Below are positions 33,295 to 45,078 of a stretch of DNA of 62,000 nt, piece after piece. A program made the translations under genes and the position numbers. The DNA is from Chrysomallon squamiferum (lineage: Eukaryota > Mollusca > Gastropoda > Neomphalida > Peltospiridae), in the NCBI GenBank assembly GCA_012295275.1, contig CM022669.1, positions 13,150,172 to 13,212,171 on the forward strand. Direction: 5' to 3'. The notes beneath the pieces are model-generated. The model saw nothing but the letters and a program-made list of their open reading frames with translations, did no database searches and was not told the DNA's origin. The first letter of the stretch is position 1. Each line of letters opens with the position of its first letter.

Positions 33295-34381
33295 TAACCC
33301 GTGGAGTGTACCAGGAGGCAAACAAACTACAAAATGAATATGCTGAATGGATGTTTATCTAGTCGAACTGCGATTGATTGCCCGTACTGTAAAATTTGCC
33401 GGGAAGCCATTACGTTTGTTTTTGTTTTTGTTTGTTTCTTATTTTATTTTATTTTAATTAATCGTTTATTGTCTTCTGGAAAGTTCATGGTTAACAAAAT
33501 ACTTTTCCGGCAAAGACTTTTAGAGATTAATAATCTTTTTTCTTTCTTTTTTTAAATTTATACTAACACTTTAAAAATAACATAAAATGTAATAGATTTG
33601 AGTGATTTTATCTTCTTCTTCTTCTTTTTCTTTTCTTTTGAATTTCATTTTTAAAAGCAGACGTTACACAAAATAGCATTTTTGTTGTTCAGTTATTTGT
33701 TTGAACAATTATTAACATAATCTATTGAGTTTAAGCTCGATTTGAAAGATTTGTACGTTTGAAAATGTAGGTCACTGTAAGTCAGATGCAGCTTTGTTTA
33801 AATAATGATAATGATGATGATAATAAATTCAGCAATGGACAAACAATAATGGGTCTTAGTCTTTCAAAATAATGATGATGATGATGATGATCAAGATGAT
33901 GTTGATGATGACAGTCCTCTGACACTCACATTTAGTGTCTTCTACAAAAAGTCCAACATTGTGAATCGTGTTATGGAAGACCATATGCCAATAACCTTCT
34001 AGCTTTTATCAGTGTATGTTTCATCATAAAAACAGACGCAAAGGCATTCTCACACACACACACGTGTATGTATATATGTATTTATATTTTGTGTCTGGTG
34101 CGTTAAACCAAGAAAACTCTGATTATTGTATTATTTATTTATTGTGTTTGTTTGTTTCTTTCTTTCTTTCTTTCTTACTGTTGTTTTATTCGGGAGGGGG
34201 GAATAATAATAACTTTCTATAATTAATATTAAAAATATTATCTTGTCCGTTACTGGCCAAAATTTGAAGTCAATATCTCTAGCAGTTTTTACGTAAGGCC
34301 AAAAAACAAAATTGTATATTGAATATCGCTGTTCCGGAACTCCCCGAACATGTTAGTGTAATCAGCTATTGCACGCACTAA

Positions 34382-34402
34382 TGACGTAATATAGAGATGA
34401 CT
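34382..34402. promoter_or_regulatory. Distal CRE/AP-1-like sites of gene 5
   Basis: TGACGTAA at 34382-34389 is followed by GAGATGACTCA, which includes an AP-1-type TGACTCA. GAGATGACT also follows the distal CRE pair of gene 7 (42853-42861), which suggests common descent. Confidence 0.4.
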
Positions 34403-34633
34403 CACTAGTTGGAATAGTTACATCACAGTACATATACATTTCTAGCATTTCCTCTTTTACAAAAGTTTGTTCTGGAATCATAATAAAATCACTTATTCTT
34501 TGGATGTGACTTAATCTCTGTTCAACTATTAATTTCCCTGAAACTGCTGTTAAAACAGCAGTAACAAAAGAACCTTCACGCCCGAAGCCAATGATGTATA
34601 TTAATTAATCTTCGTCAAACGGTGAACAACCAA

Positions 34634-34672
34634 CTACGTCACAGGAAGTGAAATGAAAATATATCTGCGTCA
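34634..34672. promoter_or_regulatory. Paired CRE-like half-sites of gene 5
   Basis: CTACGTCA at 34634-34641 and CTGCGTCA at 34665-34672, 310 and 279 bases before the ATG. These are weaker versions of the pairs found before genes 4, 6 and 7. Confidence 0.45.
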
Positions 34673-34874
34673 TATGGAATATTAAGGATTTTCTATTTTT
34701 GTTCCAGTATACTGCACGACAAATGTGTCTTTTAAAGAGATGACAATTAAGGCATGTCGTAAAAGATTTGTTCGATGAAAATGGAAAACAGTGCTGTTAA
34801 AAATGCCAGTCGAATTTAATAAATAAACATAGAGTTCTGTTTTTCTAAACAGTTCCTTTTGAATAATTAGCGGG

Positions 34875-34884
<10 letters not shown>

Positions 34885-34940
<56 letters not shown>
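34885..34940. repeat. (ATT)n microsatellite touching the gene 5 start codon
   Basis: About 55 bases of ATT end three bases before the ATG at 34944, so the array would be the end of the 5'UTR. It contains no AG, so it cannot be a normal acceptor region. Confidence 0.9.
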
Positions 34941-34942
<2 letters not shown>

Positions 34943-34943
34943 C

Positions 34944-36196
34944 ATGTTTCACTTGGATATTAACCTAGTAGCATCTGATACTCCTGAAAGTGCTGTGTAT
35001 TATGCAATGAACAACTATCCAATTTCAGAACTTTTTCTTGCTATCAACATTGTCTCTAGTCTCATAGGCTTCACCGTCATTTTCCTCAACTTTCTGGTTT
35101 TCTCAACAATGATAAAGCAAGTGAACACAAAGATCACCAATTACATCATTGCAAATATGGCCATCAGCGACTTTCTCAACGGCATTTCAGTCATTCACAC
35201 CGTCGTCTACAACCTCGTCAACTTTCAGGACCTAAACGAATGTCTCACTCGAATTGGGGTTGTGCACTGCTTCTTTCATTCGTCAGTGGCCCATCTGCTG
35301 CTCCTGACGGTGACCAGATACATGAAGATAATCTATCCTTTCCGTTACAAGAGAGTCATAAAAAAGAAGACCATATTCGCGACGTCGGCCGTCATATGGC
35401 TTGTGTCGTTTGTCTACGGCATGCTGCCGGTCTTGGGCATGCACAACAAGCTGACGGCTGGTGAAGACCCGTGCAGATACATAAAAACTCTCAGCAGAAA
35501 CTATCTCGTTTTAACGGTGGCCGTCGTGCTCTATCCGATGTGCTGTATGAACTTAATGTACATTCAGATTATCTACGTGGCGAAAAGACATCACCGGTCC
35601 ATCGCCAGCCTGCAGGTTTCGGATTTCAAACAAAGAACAAACTGGAGATTCACCAAAACGATCATTGTTATCTGCAGCGCCTATATCGTCTGTTCATTGC
35701 CATTAGGTAAGTAAATCGGCGGTGAGTAAGGATCTTGTATTGATCGATAATGATTCGAGTCATTGGGATCTTTTGTTTATTTATTTACTTACTTACTTAC
35801 TTACTTACTTACTGACCTGTCTGTTTTAATATTTAATTAGTTACCTATCTCTTTTAAGTATTACTTACTTATTTTAGTATTGACTTATTTTAGTATTTAC
35901 TTATTTTATTATTTACTTAAATACCTATTTTAGTATTTACTTAGTTACTTATTTTAGTCTTTAATTATTTTAGTCTTTACTTACTTATTTTAGTACTTAC
36001 TGGTATAGTTACTTATTTTATCATTAAATGTATTATAAATTCTTTAATTTTAATTTTAATTTTTAGTTTGATTATTATCATTATTATTGTTGGTGGTGAT
36101 GGGGGTGTCGGTGTAATTATTATTGTTATTGTTGTTATTTATTATTTATTATTACTGTTGTTGCTGTTGTTATTGTTATTTGTTATTTATTTATTA

Positions 36197-36251
<55 letters not shown>

Positions 36252-36336
36252 GCTCTTATTATTGCTTTGGTTTATTTATTCAATCATTTATTTATTCATG
36301 TTTTGGTTTTTTTCTTTACTTACTATTATTAGTATT

Positions 36337-36380
<44 letters not shown>

Positions 36381-36773
36381 TTTTGTTTAGCTATCACCAT
36401 TACGTTATATTTAAACGGAGTCTTTGATAATATGACAGACAATGAGGTGAGTACCATACTCATGTACGCGATGTTTATTGCTACCATCAACTCTCTAGTC
36501 AACCCAATCATTTACGCCTTGAAAATGCCCGTTGTGAACAGACGGTTCAGAAAAATATTCTGCAAGCAGCTGTGCTTGGACTTTTGTCCCTCGGGCCTGC
36601 AAGGAGCGGAATTAACCGAAACCAGCATGGGGGAAAAAAGTGGCAGAGTAAAACCCACAAAGATTTTGACAGTGCCAGAGCTTCAAAACGACGATAGCTC
36701 TTCGCAGTTCAGATCATATGACACAAGTATTTCAACAGCTCCGGACAGAACGACAGACGAAATACTCGATTAA
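34944..36773 (+). CDS. Receptor gene 5: group B class A GPCR (two exons, 381 aa)
   Basis: Membrane receptor. Exons are 34944-35706 and 36391-36773; the phase 1 intron (TTAG|GTAAGT to TTGTTTAG|CT) gives Ala at the split codon where gene 4 has Gly. Cys100 and Cys177 are kept. The acid of DRY is Thr124 (TRYMK), GW is GM, and the TM6 tryptophan is Ser251 (CSLP). NPIIY is at 292-296. Unlike its sisters it has no N-glycosylation motif in the N terminus. The tail of about 85 residues starts with the group B pattern FC-x3-C-x3-CP and is then Ser/Thr/Asp-rich. The start is the first ATG after a microsatellite and aligns with gene 4, exon 1 being 763 bases in both. The ligand is unknown. Confidence 0.92.
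36201..36251. repeat. (TTA)n in gene 5 intron
   Basis: The intron (35707-36390) is almost wholly simple sequence: ACTT and TTAGTATT variants at 35785-36010, mixed triplets, this TTA run and a TTTA run. No other exon is seen. Confidence 0.9.
36340..36383. repeat. (TTTA)n forming the acceptor tract of gene 5 exon 2
   Basis: About eleven TTTA units end only seven bases before the exon 2 junction, which reads TTGTTTAG. They replace a normal pyrimidine tract, so repeat length could affect splicing. Confidence 0.85.
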
Positions 36774-37586
36774 ATCTTTGGGTTTTTGTTTTTTGTTGTT
36801 TGTTGTTGTTTTCTTGTGGGGTTTTTTGTTTGTTTGTTTTCATAAATGTGTACACGTAAACAGAATGTGGATATCTTGCTGAGGTGACTGCAAAAAGGTA
36901 AAAAGAAAAAGAGAGAGAGAGACATACACATATACATAAATAAACGCACATACACATACTTACGTACATACTACATACATACACATATATATATATAGAA
37001 ACATACATACATACATACATATATACGTACGTACGTACACAGATAAACAGATAGATAGACAGCAGACAGACATACCTGAGTATGTAATAGATATATATGT
37101 ATGTGTATAGACTGGGGGTTATTGAAGGGAGAGATGCGTACCTAAGACATCGAAATGAACAGTTTTCCGCTGTCGGGATATTATTTTTCAAAATAAAATA
37201 AAAAAAATAATAATAATAAAACATTCTGAATATTACACAAAACTTTGAAAGAATCTAAAATAAAGAGTTTTCAGAAGAAAATGTTTGTTTTGTGTTATAC
37301 CGACTAAAAAATAAGTCTTCTTGACAAAGATGAACGTAATTTTTGTTTCTTTAAGGACGAGCAGTTTCATAACTTTAAACAAAAGTAGAAATTCAGTAAC
37401 CCATTGTTGGCAGGTACTAGAGTTTATTCTGGAGCATAACTTTTAGTGGTTTACTATCTGAGAAGGGTAAATTTCGTTAGACCAGTTATGCATACTGCTA
37501 TAGGTACACTTCTGTTTAATTACATAAATGTGTGACTGCAAATCACAGCAACAGAATAAATAAATAAATAAATAAATAAATAAACA

Positions 37587-37631
<45 letters not shown>

Positions 37632-38164
37632 TAATACATTTTATCGGTGCATTAATATTTCTGATTACAGTAAGATTTTGTATTGAAAATCATCCTATTA
37701 ATTTTTGGATTCATGTGTGTGTGTGTGTGTGTCCTAAAATTACAGTGCACAGTAGATAAGATGACTAAATAAATTTAAATATTTTTGGGCAGTGACCCAA
37801 AAATATAGATTCTTGCGACGAAACTATATTTTACTCAGAAAAATTGCTTATTATTTACACATGTTAACTGGATGTTGCTGTCTTTTTTCATTCTACATCA
37901 GTAGACTAAATGTCTATGATCACATCTGTGTATGATTAATTATCTCTAACTTTAACTAAGTTAATTTCATGCAATAAACTTGAAATCCTGAAAATTTCAC
38001 CAAATGGCCAAAATTTTCATATTACTCCGTTTTTTTCAAGGTTTTTACTGTAAATATAATATCATATTATTGTTGTTGTTGTTTTTTTTTCATTAGTTTT
38101 TTTTTTTTGGGGGGGGTCATGCTATTTCCAGCGAGGTAGAAATAGTTTTAATTTGGATACTTTT

Positions 38165-38195
<31 letters not shown>

Positions 38196-38386
38196 GTCAC
38201 ACATCTAATTAATTTATATATATTATACATATACGCCCGCACGCACACAGATATGATAAAAAGCATACATCAGACTCGTCTTTTTTTTCATAAAGTGGTG
38301 GAATTATATTTTTTGCCACATGATCGTGATAGTGGATTATAATTTCTATTAAACGTTTTGCACCATCGTTTCACAAGTGCTGACTA

Positions 38387-38419
38387 TGACGTCATTATTC
38401 TTCTTTACCAATTACGTCA
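38387..38419. promoter_or_regulatory. Paired CRE-like element of gene 6
   Basis: TGACGTCA at 38387-38394 and TTACGTCA at 38412-38419, 357 and 332 bases before the ATG, spaced 25 bases start to start (24 in gene 4). ATGACGTCATTATT and TTACGTCATAA are identical in both genes. Confidence 0.55.
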
Positions 38420-38596
38420 TAAATTCAGGGGATTCAGGTATTCTCGGTCGACTAAGTTAAATTTCACCTTTGTTGTTTTTCTTGTCGTTCTTAGAAAAAG
38501 GATTAACGTCATGATATCATCAGTATAACTTGCACAAGATTATGAAAGCAGTTCGAAAAGTGACAGTTTCATTACACACGTGACTCAACGACAATC

Positions 38597-38609
38597 ACTG
38601 CCGTTGGAG
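38597..38609 (+). other. 13-base block shared by genes 4 and 6
   Basis: ACTGCCGTTGGAG lies 147 bases before the ATG. Here it is followed directly by GTAAAA, so it could also be the end of a 5' non-coding exon spliced to the acceptor at 38719. The gene 4 copy lacks the GT. Confidence 0.45.
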
Positions 38610-38743
38610 GTAAAACCACATTTAGACAGTTGTCTTAATATTCGAAAAAGGAAAAAAATGTACACACGAAGGAACTAAAAATACCCGAAGCATATAATGC
38701 TGCTTTTCTACCCTTTCAGTTAAACAGTCATTTCATTTTGAAC

Positions 38744-39552
38744 ATGTTTTATTCATACAATTCCACAGGTATTGCTGCACCTGAGGATGTTGTTTATTAT
38801 GCACTGAACAAGAATGGAATTACTGTGCACTTCTTCATACTAAACCTCATGGCTGGAATGGTTGGCTTCACGGTTGTTTTTCTCAATGCTCTGGTTCTCA
38901 GTACAATGATTCGAGACACCCCGACCGATGATGCCAGCTATTACATTATAGCCAATATGGCCATCGGCGATATGTTTTGCGGGTTTTCAGTCATCCACAC
39001 AGTGCTTCAGAATCTTATCAATTTTCAGAACACAACTGAATGTCTGATTCGGATTGGAGCTGTTCACTGCTTCTTTCATTTGTCGGCGTCGCACCTTCTC
39101 TTTCTGACTGTGACTAGATACGTGAAAATAATATTTCCATTCCACTTCAATAAAATTATTCAAAAAAATAACATTATCGCGGTGTCTCTGTTTTTGTGGG
39201 CGTTATCCTTATTGTTCGGCAGCATACCGCTCTTGGGAGTATACAACAAAGCAAAAGCCGATGAAGTCATCTGTCGGTACGGGAGAATTTTGACAAAAGA
39301 ATATCTTGAATTGACTGCGGCCTTTGTGTTCTACCCAGTTTTGACTATGAATCTGATGTACGCTCACATAATGATCGTGTCTAAAAAACACCAGAAGACT
39401 ATTTGCCATTTATATGTTTTGCGCACTAAGAAAAGAAGCTGGAGATTCACGAAAACTGTGATCATCATTTGCGGTGCTTACTGCTGCTGTGCGTTACCGC
39501 TGGGTGTGTATACTGTGATTTATTACCAATATTATTATTATTATTATTATTA

Positions 39553-39585
<33 letters not shown>

Positions 39586-39720
39586 TTGTACGTTTGTTTG
39601 TTGATGTTGTCTTTTTTTATTAATTTCTTCCCCACCACCTCTCTTAGGTAAATAATGTTTAATTAATATCTTTAAAAAAATGAAAAAAAAATAAAAAATA
39701 AAAAATCATTCACAAAAACA

Positions 39721-39781
<61 letters not shown>

Positions 39782-40451
39782 ACTATTAATTTCTTTCTTC
39801 TTCTTCTTCTTTTTCTTCTTCTTCTTCTTCGTCTTGATGTTGTTATTACTGCTGCTGCTATGATTATGGTTGTTGCTGTCGCTATTGCTGTTGCTGATGC
39901 TTCGCCTTACGTTACTGTCGTTATAATTGTATCGTTACTTTATTGGCATTGTTGTTGTTGTTGTTGTTAACGTTAACGTTTCATTCACTCGTTTGCTTGC
40001 AGGTATTTCTCTCGTGCTTCTTGTAAACGGAAAGTTGAGTCACTTGTCAGCAAAAGCCGTCAGCGGCGTCTTCATATTCGCGATGATGTTTGCCGTCCTC
40101 AACTCTCTGGTCAACCCCATCATCTACGCCATCAAAATGCCGTCGGTGAACTCGACGTTCAACCAGGTGTTCTGCCGGGAATGCTGCAAGCGCATGTGCC
40201 CGGTGTGCGTGGAAAGAATGCAGCTTCGTGAAATCGACTCGGCCGATTCGGTTCTAAGACAGAAAATTAGGCTCTCCAGTCAAAGACGATCTAGCGGCGG
40301 GGAGGTGTTGACCTTGCCCTTGAAAAAGCAACAGGGCATGTTTGTGCGATTATCCACCTTCCTGAAGACAGTCGAGGAAACGAATGACAATGTCGCAAAC
40401 GTGGAAGTCAAAGAACCGCCGCACGAAGCAAACGAAGAAGAAATTGGCTAG
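38744..40451 (+). CDS. Receptor gene 6: group B class A GPCR (two exons, 402 aa)
   Basis: Membrane receptor. Exons are 38744-39503 and 40003-40451; the intron is phase 1. The donor, CTGG|GTGTGT, is weaker than in the sister genes but is at the conserved place; the acceptor is TTGCTTGCAG|GT. The start is the ATG at 38744, aligned with gene 4. NST in the N terminus and NTT before TM3 can be glycosylated. Cys100 and Cys177 are present. The DRY position is TRY (Thr124), ECL2 GW is GV, and the TM6 tryptophan is Ala250 (CALP). NPIIY follows in exon 2. The tail of about 115 residues begins with FC-x3-C-x3-CP, then is rich in Lys, Arg, Ser and Glu. Exon 2 is noticeably GC-richer than exon 1. A short upstream ATG frame opens at 38658. 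Confidence 0.91.
39525..39587. repeat. (TTA)n at the start of gene 6 intron
   Basis: A TTA run begins about 20 bases after the donor. Confidence 0.9.
39724..39779. repeat. (CT)n in gene 6 intron
   Basis: About 55 bases of CT, followed by TTC and mixed GCT/TTG triplets up to the acceptor. Confidence 0.9.
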
Positions 40452-40870
40452 GTTTTTTTTTTTTTTTTTTCTGAATGGTACTGGTGATGATGGAGTGATT
40501 ATAATTATGATGAAGACGATGATAATGAAAGTGATGTTATAATTATGATGATGACGACGATGATGGTAATTAGGAAAAAGAAAATAAAGAAAAGGAGAAA
40601 AAGTAAAAAATAACAACAGTGCGATTTCAGTGTTTTATTGTGTGTGAAATAATGTACGGCGAAAGCTGAGGGATGCTAAACAGTTGCACTGGAGTAGACA
40701 CTGCGGAGTTTGGACTAGGAAAGTCATCTGATACTGATATCAAAGATGTTACATCGAAAACCTTATTGCAGTGACTTTTAATTAATACAATTATTTATTT
40801 ATTTACATTATTATTTTACTGCTTATTTATTTATTTATATTATTATTATTTTTTTTATTATTATTATTTT

Positions 40871-40901
<31 letters not shown>

Positions 40902-41706
40902 ATAAAATATTTTAAAAACACGAAGGTATCTATTATCTTTTTTTATCTCAAAACAGCACATAGTTAAATTCTGCAAATGAAAACAATGATAAGTAACCAC
41001 CACCAACACCCCAGCCCTTCAAAAACAAAAATTAATAATAATAATAATAATAATAAAAACAACAACAACAACAACAACATAAAAAAAGCAAGAACAATAG
41101 TTATTAAAGTTTATACGAACTTGCACCGTGTGAATGAATGATGAATATTGCGGTTTTATAATTATTACTAATAATGTATTTAAATACAGCGTCTTCATTT
41201 TATTTCTTTTAATGTAGTTATGTGCTTTTCTTTCCTTGTTTTTGTATAATATTATTCTTTAATAACGTTCCTAATTTTTATACTATTTTTTTCTTTCCTC
41301 CTTTTTGATTAAATTATTATTTTGTTGTGAAAAGTTACTTTTAAAAAAAATCGGCAAATGCTGGTTTCAAAAATGATTATAAAATGTTTCTACAATTAAG
41401 CTTCCATCCGTCCACATAATTACACTTAATTAATTACCTAGAAATATCGCTTGATAAATTAAAATAATCTGGCTGGTTATAACCGAGATATCTGTGTGAA
41501 ATTCAATATTGCTTAGAAATAACGACGGTCTGGTGAAAACAATTAACAAAAACAAAGATAAAAAAACTTACAATCAGAAAAGTAAAAATTGCAGCATAAT
41601 GTTGCGCTATATTTTTCTGACTGACAAAATTACGACATAAATTAAAGACGTACACAAAAGCAAAACACTATTTCTTTCTATTTTTTTTTAATTATTTTTA
41701 TCGACA

Positions 41707-41740
<34 letters not shown>

Positions 41741-42812
41741 TTTGCTTTGCTTTGCTTTGTTTGTTGTTATTAGGGTTTTTTTGGTGGGGGGGTCGGTTTT
41801 GTGTTTATTTGTTGTTGTTTTTGTTGTTTGTTTTCTTGTTGTTGTTTAATTTGTGGGGTTGAGGGATGGCTGCTTCGTCCTCACTTTCTTTTCATACAAA
41901 ATTCATATAAAAATTATGCCCCAATACATTTTAGAGACCAAACAGTAAGCTGTTTTACTTTTCAAAGATCAAATTTGTAAATACGTGAGCAAATTGTTTA
42001 TATTTCAAAGGAAACTTTGCTGTTATTAATTTTTAAATAATAAAACATGTTTGTCCGATTATGCCAACACACGATGTCTGTACATTCTATATATTTCACA
42101 ACAATAATATCTGTAACCTGATACCAAACTTTGCTAATAATAAAGTTTTACAATGATAAAATAAAATACTAAAGGTTATACCTAGGTGAATATTTTGCTT
42201 TATTACAACGGATGAAATCTGATTATATCTAAAACACAATTTATATCTACACACTTTCCAACAATAGATTAAAAAGAACGTCTTTTGTGTACATATTGGG
42301 CATTGCAGTAACATGACTGCCAGTTTCAATGTCAAATAAATAAATAAATAAAATAAAATAAAATAAATAAATAAATAAATAAAATAAAATTAATTAATTA
42401 ATTAATTAAATTAAATAAATAAATAAATAAAAACTGTCTGAAATAAGTTTGAAGGTTTATCTCAAACTTTTTATATCTAGGGAAATTCAATTATACGTTC
42501 GTTTTTATGAAGAACTATTATATCAGCGGGGTATAAATTTCTCGCTGAAACAAAAAAAATGAAGCAAATTATAAACGAGCATTGTCACATCCAAAGGAAG
42601 GCACTTAAGGAAGACATTTGTATATAACAATCATAGCAATGATGAAACAGTAAATAAATAAATAAGATTAAAATAGTTATTTCACTGTAGTATAGCTATT
42701 GCATGCTGTTATGAATAAAGCAACCACCTCATCGTTCTGTTGGGAGATGATCGAATATTGCTGTATCAACAAGTAAGGTAATACTAATAGTATTCACGTA
42801 ACATATGCATTT

Positions 42813-42861
42813 TGACGTCATGTAAGGAAGAGCTGTTAATTACGTCACAATTGAGATGACT
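42813..42861. promoter_or_regulatory. Distal paired CRE-like element of gene 7
   Basis: TGACGTCA at 42813-42820 and TTACGTCA at 42840-42847, followed by GAGATGACTAAG. The AATTACGTCA and GACTAAGTT parts match the gene 6 element, so this is the likely orthologous block, but it lies 881 bases before the ATG. Confidence 0.45.
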
Positions 42862-43058
42862 AAGTTCCTTCATCTCTGCAGAGACACAGTAGAAATATTC
42901 TTCACCCCAGAAAAAGCTTCCTATTTCTTATTTGATGGTTAACAGAAAGTGCTAAATCAAAAGCTACATTTGATTGTGGACCGTAAAGTTCTACCCACTT
43001 CCCATTGTTGTATGTCACTATGTCACCGCACTTTACTTCCGCGATCGATAAAAGCAAA

Positions 43059-43063
43059 ACTAA

Positions 43064-43103
<40 letters not shown>

Positions 43104-43104
43104 A
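43059..43104. repeat. (AAAT)n microsatellite
   Basis: About eleven AAAT units lie between the two CRE-like pairs of gene 7. Confidence 0.95.
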
Positions 43105-43315
43105 TGGACAAATATTTCTCTACAGGCGCACATTAGGGACAGAGACACTATACGCCGAATCACGGTCAGTAATTTAAACTTTAAAGTTAAAACAATATAT
43201 CGATCGATTGAAGAGTACATTTCATTGACACTGTCCAGACAGAAATAGAAAATTAATTAATTTAATTAATTAATTAATTAATTAATTAGTGTACTTTAAT
43301 ATGATATTTTTTCTA

Positions 43316-43350
43316 TTACGTCACAATCTATCTCTAGACATTCTACGTCA
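43316..43350. promoter_or_regulatory. Proximal paired CRE-like element of gene 7
   Basis: TTACGTCA at 43316-43323 and CTACGTCA at 43343-43350, 378 and 351 bases before the ATG. ATTACGTCACAAT is identical in the distal element, which suggests a local duplication that restored the usual distance to the start. Confidence 0.5.
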
Positions 43351-43693
43351 TAGCGTCCCAGTTCATTTTGTTCATGGCTCACGGTTTCCGGAATTCAAGG
43401 AAAGAAAGCTTCGTGATCATTCAAATTATCAGCAGATCTACATGGATGAAAAAAATTTAATATTGGCCAAAACCAAATAACAGGCTGACGGTGTTATTTA
43501 AACACAGAGCACTTAAAGTTGGAGACTGGTCTGCATCAATATGTAACAAACAGGTGTTGAATTTAAGAAAAACGAAAATACTAAACTCCAACAAAAGTAA
43601 AATGTGAACGGATTTGAAATATGAGGAAGAAGTTAATCTGTTAGTTTTGGAGTATTTAATTTTCTTTTCTTTTTTTGTTTAATCTTTCCAATC

Positions 43694-45036
43694 ATGATTT
43701 CTGTTTTGGACGACTTCGATACTGAAAATAAGACATTATTATCACCACAAACTTTTGTTTATTATGCACTGGACAGTTATCCCATTTCAATAAATTTCTT
43801 CCTAGTCAACGTCTTAACCGGGCTTATAGGTATCGCCGTAATTATTCTCAACTCTGTCGTTGTCATTACAATGATTCGTGAAAAGACGAGGCAGGACCCT
43901 AGCAATTATATTATAGCAAATATGGCTGCCAGCGACACTTTTACAGGTGCATCTGTTATCCACACGATGCTTCAAAATCTTATAAACTTCCAGAGCACGT
44001 TGGAATGCCTAATTCGACTTGGAATCGTTCATTCTTTCTTCCATTCTTCGGTGACGCACCTCCTATTTCTGACTGTAACGAGATACGTAAAGATAATGTT
44101 TCCTTTCCAGCACAGCAGATTTATTAGAAGAAGAAATGTCATAGCAGTGTCGGTTTTTTTGTGGATAGTGTCTATCCTGTACGGGTGTATGCCGTTGATG
44201 GGCATGTACAACAAGCCAAAGCCAGGAGAAGAACGCTGTCGATACGTCAGTATTATGACGAAAGAGTATCTTTTGTTGTCAGCGATTGTTGTGTTTTACC
44301 CGATCTGTTCAATGAATCTGATGTATGCTCACATTGTTATTGTTGCGAAACGACATCACAAAACTATCGCCAGTCTGCATGTTGCTGAGAGTAAACAACC
44401 CAAGAGCTACAAATTCACAAAAACAATCATCATTATTTGTGGTGCCTATTTTTTTTGCGCCTTACCCCTGGGTAAGTTTAATCATCGTCTTCGAACACAG
44501 TGGCCAGTAAGACATATGATAACACACACATTCTCACACATACACGAGTATAATGAATAACTGACAATAAGGAAAGATCCTACCCATAAAAGGGTAATTA
44601 AAATAATAATAATAATAATAGTAGTAAATTAATATTTATGACGTATTTTTGCATGTTTTAAGGTTTTATTTACAAAAATAAATAAATAAATAAATAATTA
44701 AAGTAATTTTCGTGACGTAGCTTACATTTTCTAGAAATATTATGATTATGAATCTGATTTTCTTGCCCTTAATAAATATGGAAAATAAACAATTAAAAAT
44801 AAAGAACGAATGTGTATTTAACAGACATAAATGTATTACCTTCTAAAGCAGGTTTTCTGGTAATTTAGGGTTTTGGTGGGGGTTTAGTGGAAGCTGGGTA
44901 AATGGTCTGCTACGTGCAGTTATGGTTTCTCTGGAGTTATTATTATTTATTTATTTATTTTATTTTATTTTATTTATTTGGTTTATTTTATTATTATTAA
45001 TTTATTTATTTTATTTTTTTTATTTGGTTTATTTTG

Positions 45037-45078
<42 letters not shown>

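Larger units (their letters stand above)
32928..34943. other. Intergenic region between receptor genes 4 and 5
   Basis: No gene seen. It holds the gene 4 polyadenylation signal, AT-rich sequence with AAAT and AAT repeats, TGA/TGATGA triplets at about 33800-33910, and the bZIP-type sites upstream of gene 5. Confidence 0.6.
36774..38743. other. Intergenic region between receptor genes 5 and 6
   Basis: No gene seen. It holds TG-rich sequence just after the stop codon, mixed CATA/GATA repeats at about 36915-37070, AAAT/AAT units at 37556-37625, TTTA units at 38165-38192 and the gene 6 promoter-like elements. A good acceptor (CTACCCTTTCAG) ends at 38719, so gene 6 may have a 5' non-coding exon. 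Confidence 0.6.
40452..43693. other. Intergenic region between receptor genes 6 and 7
   Basis: No gene seen. It holds GAT/ATG triplets after the stop codon, T-rich tract at about 40846-40893, TTG-rich sequence at 41800-41850, AAAT arrays (about 42335-42430 and 43059-43104), and AATT repeats at 43250-43288. Two CRE-type pairs precede gene 7. Confidence 0.6.

Noticed and set aside
39504-39660. Alternative gene 6 donor near 39648 (TTAG|GTAAAT)
   Set aside because: Using it would translate a TTA microsatellite and stop before it. The donor at 39504 keeps the position and phase conserved in the other six genes.
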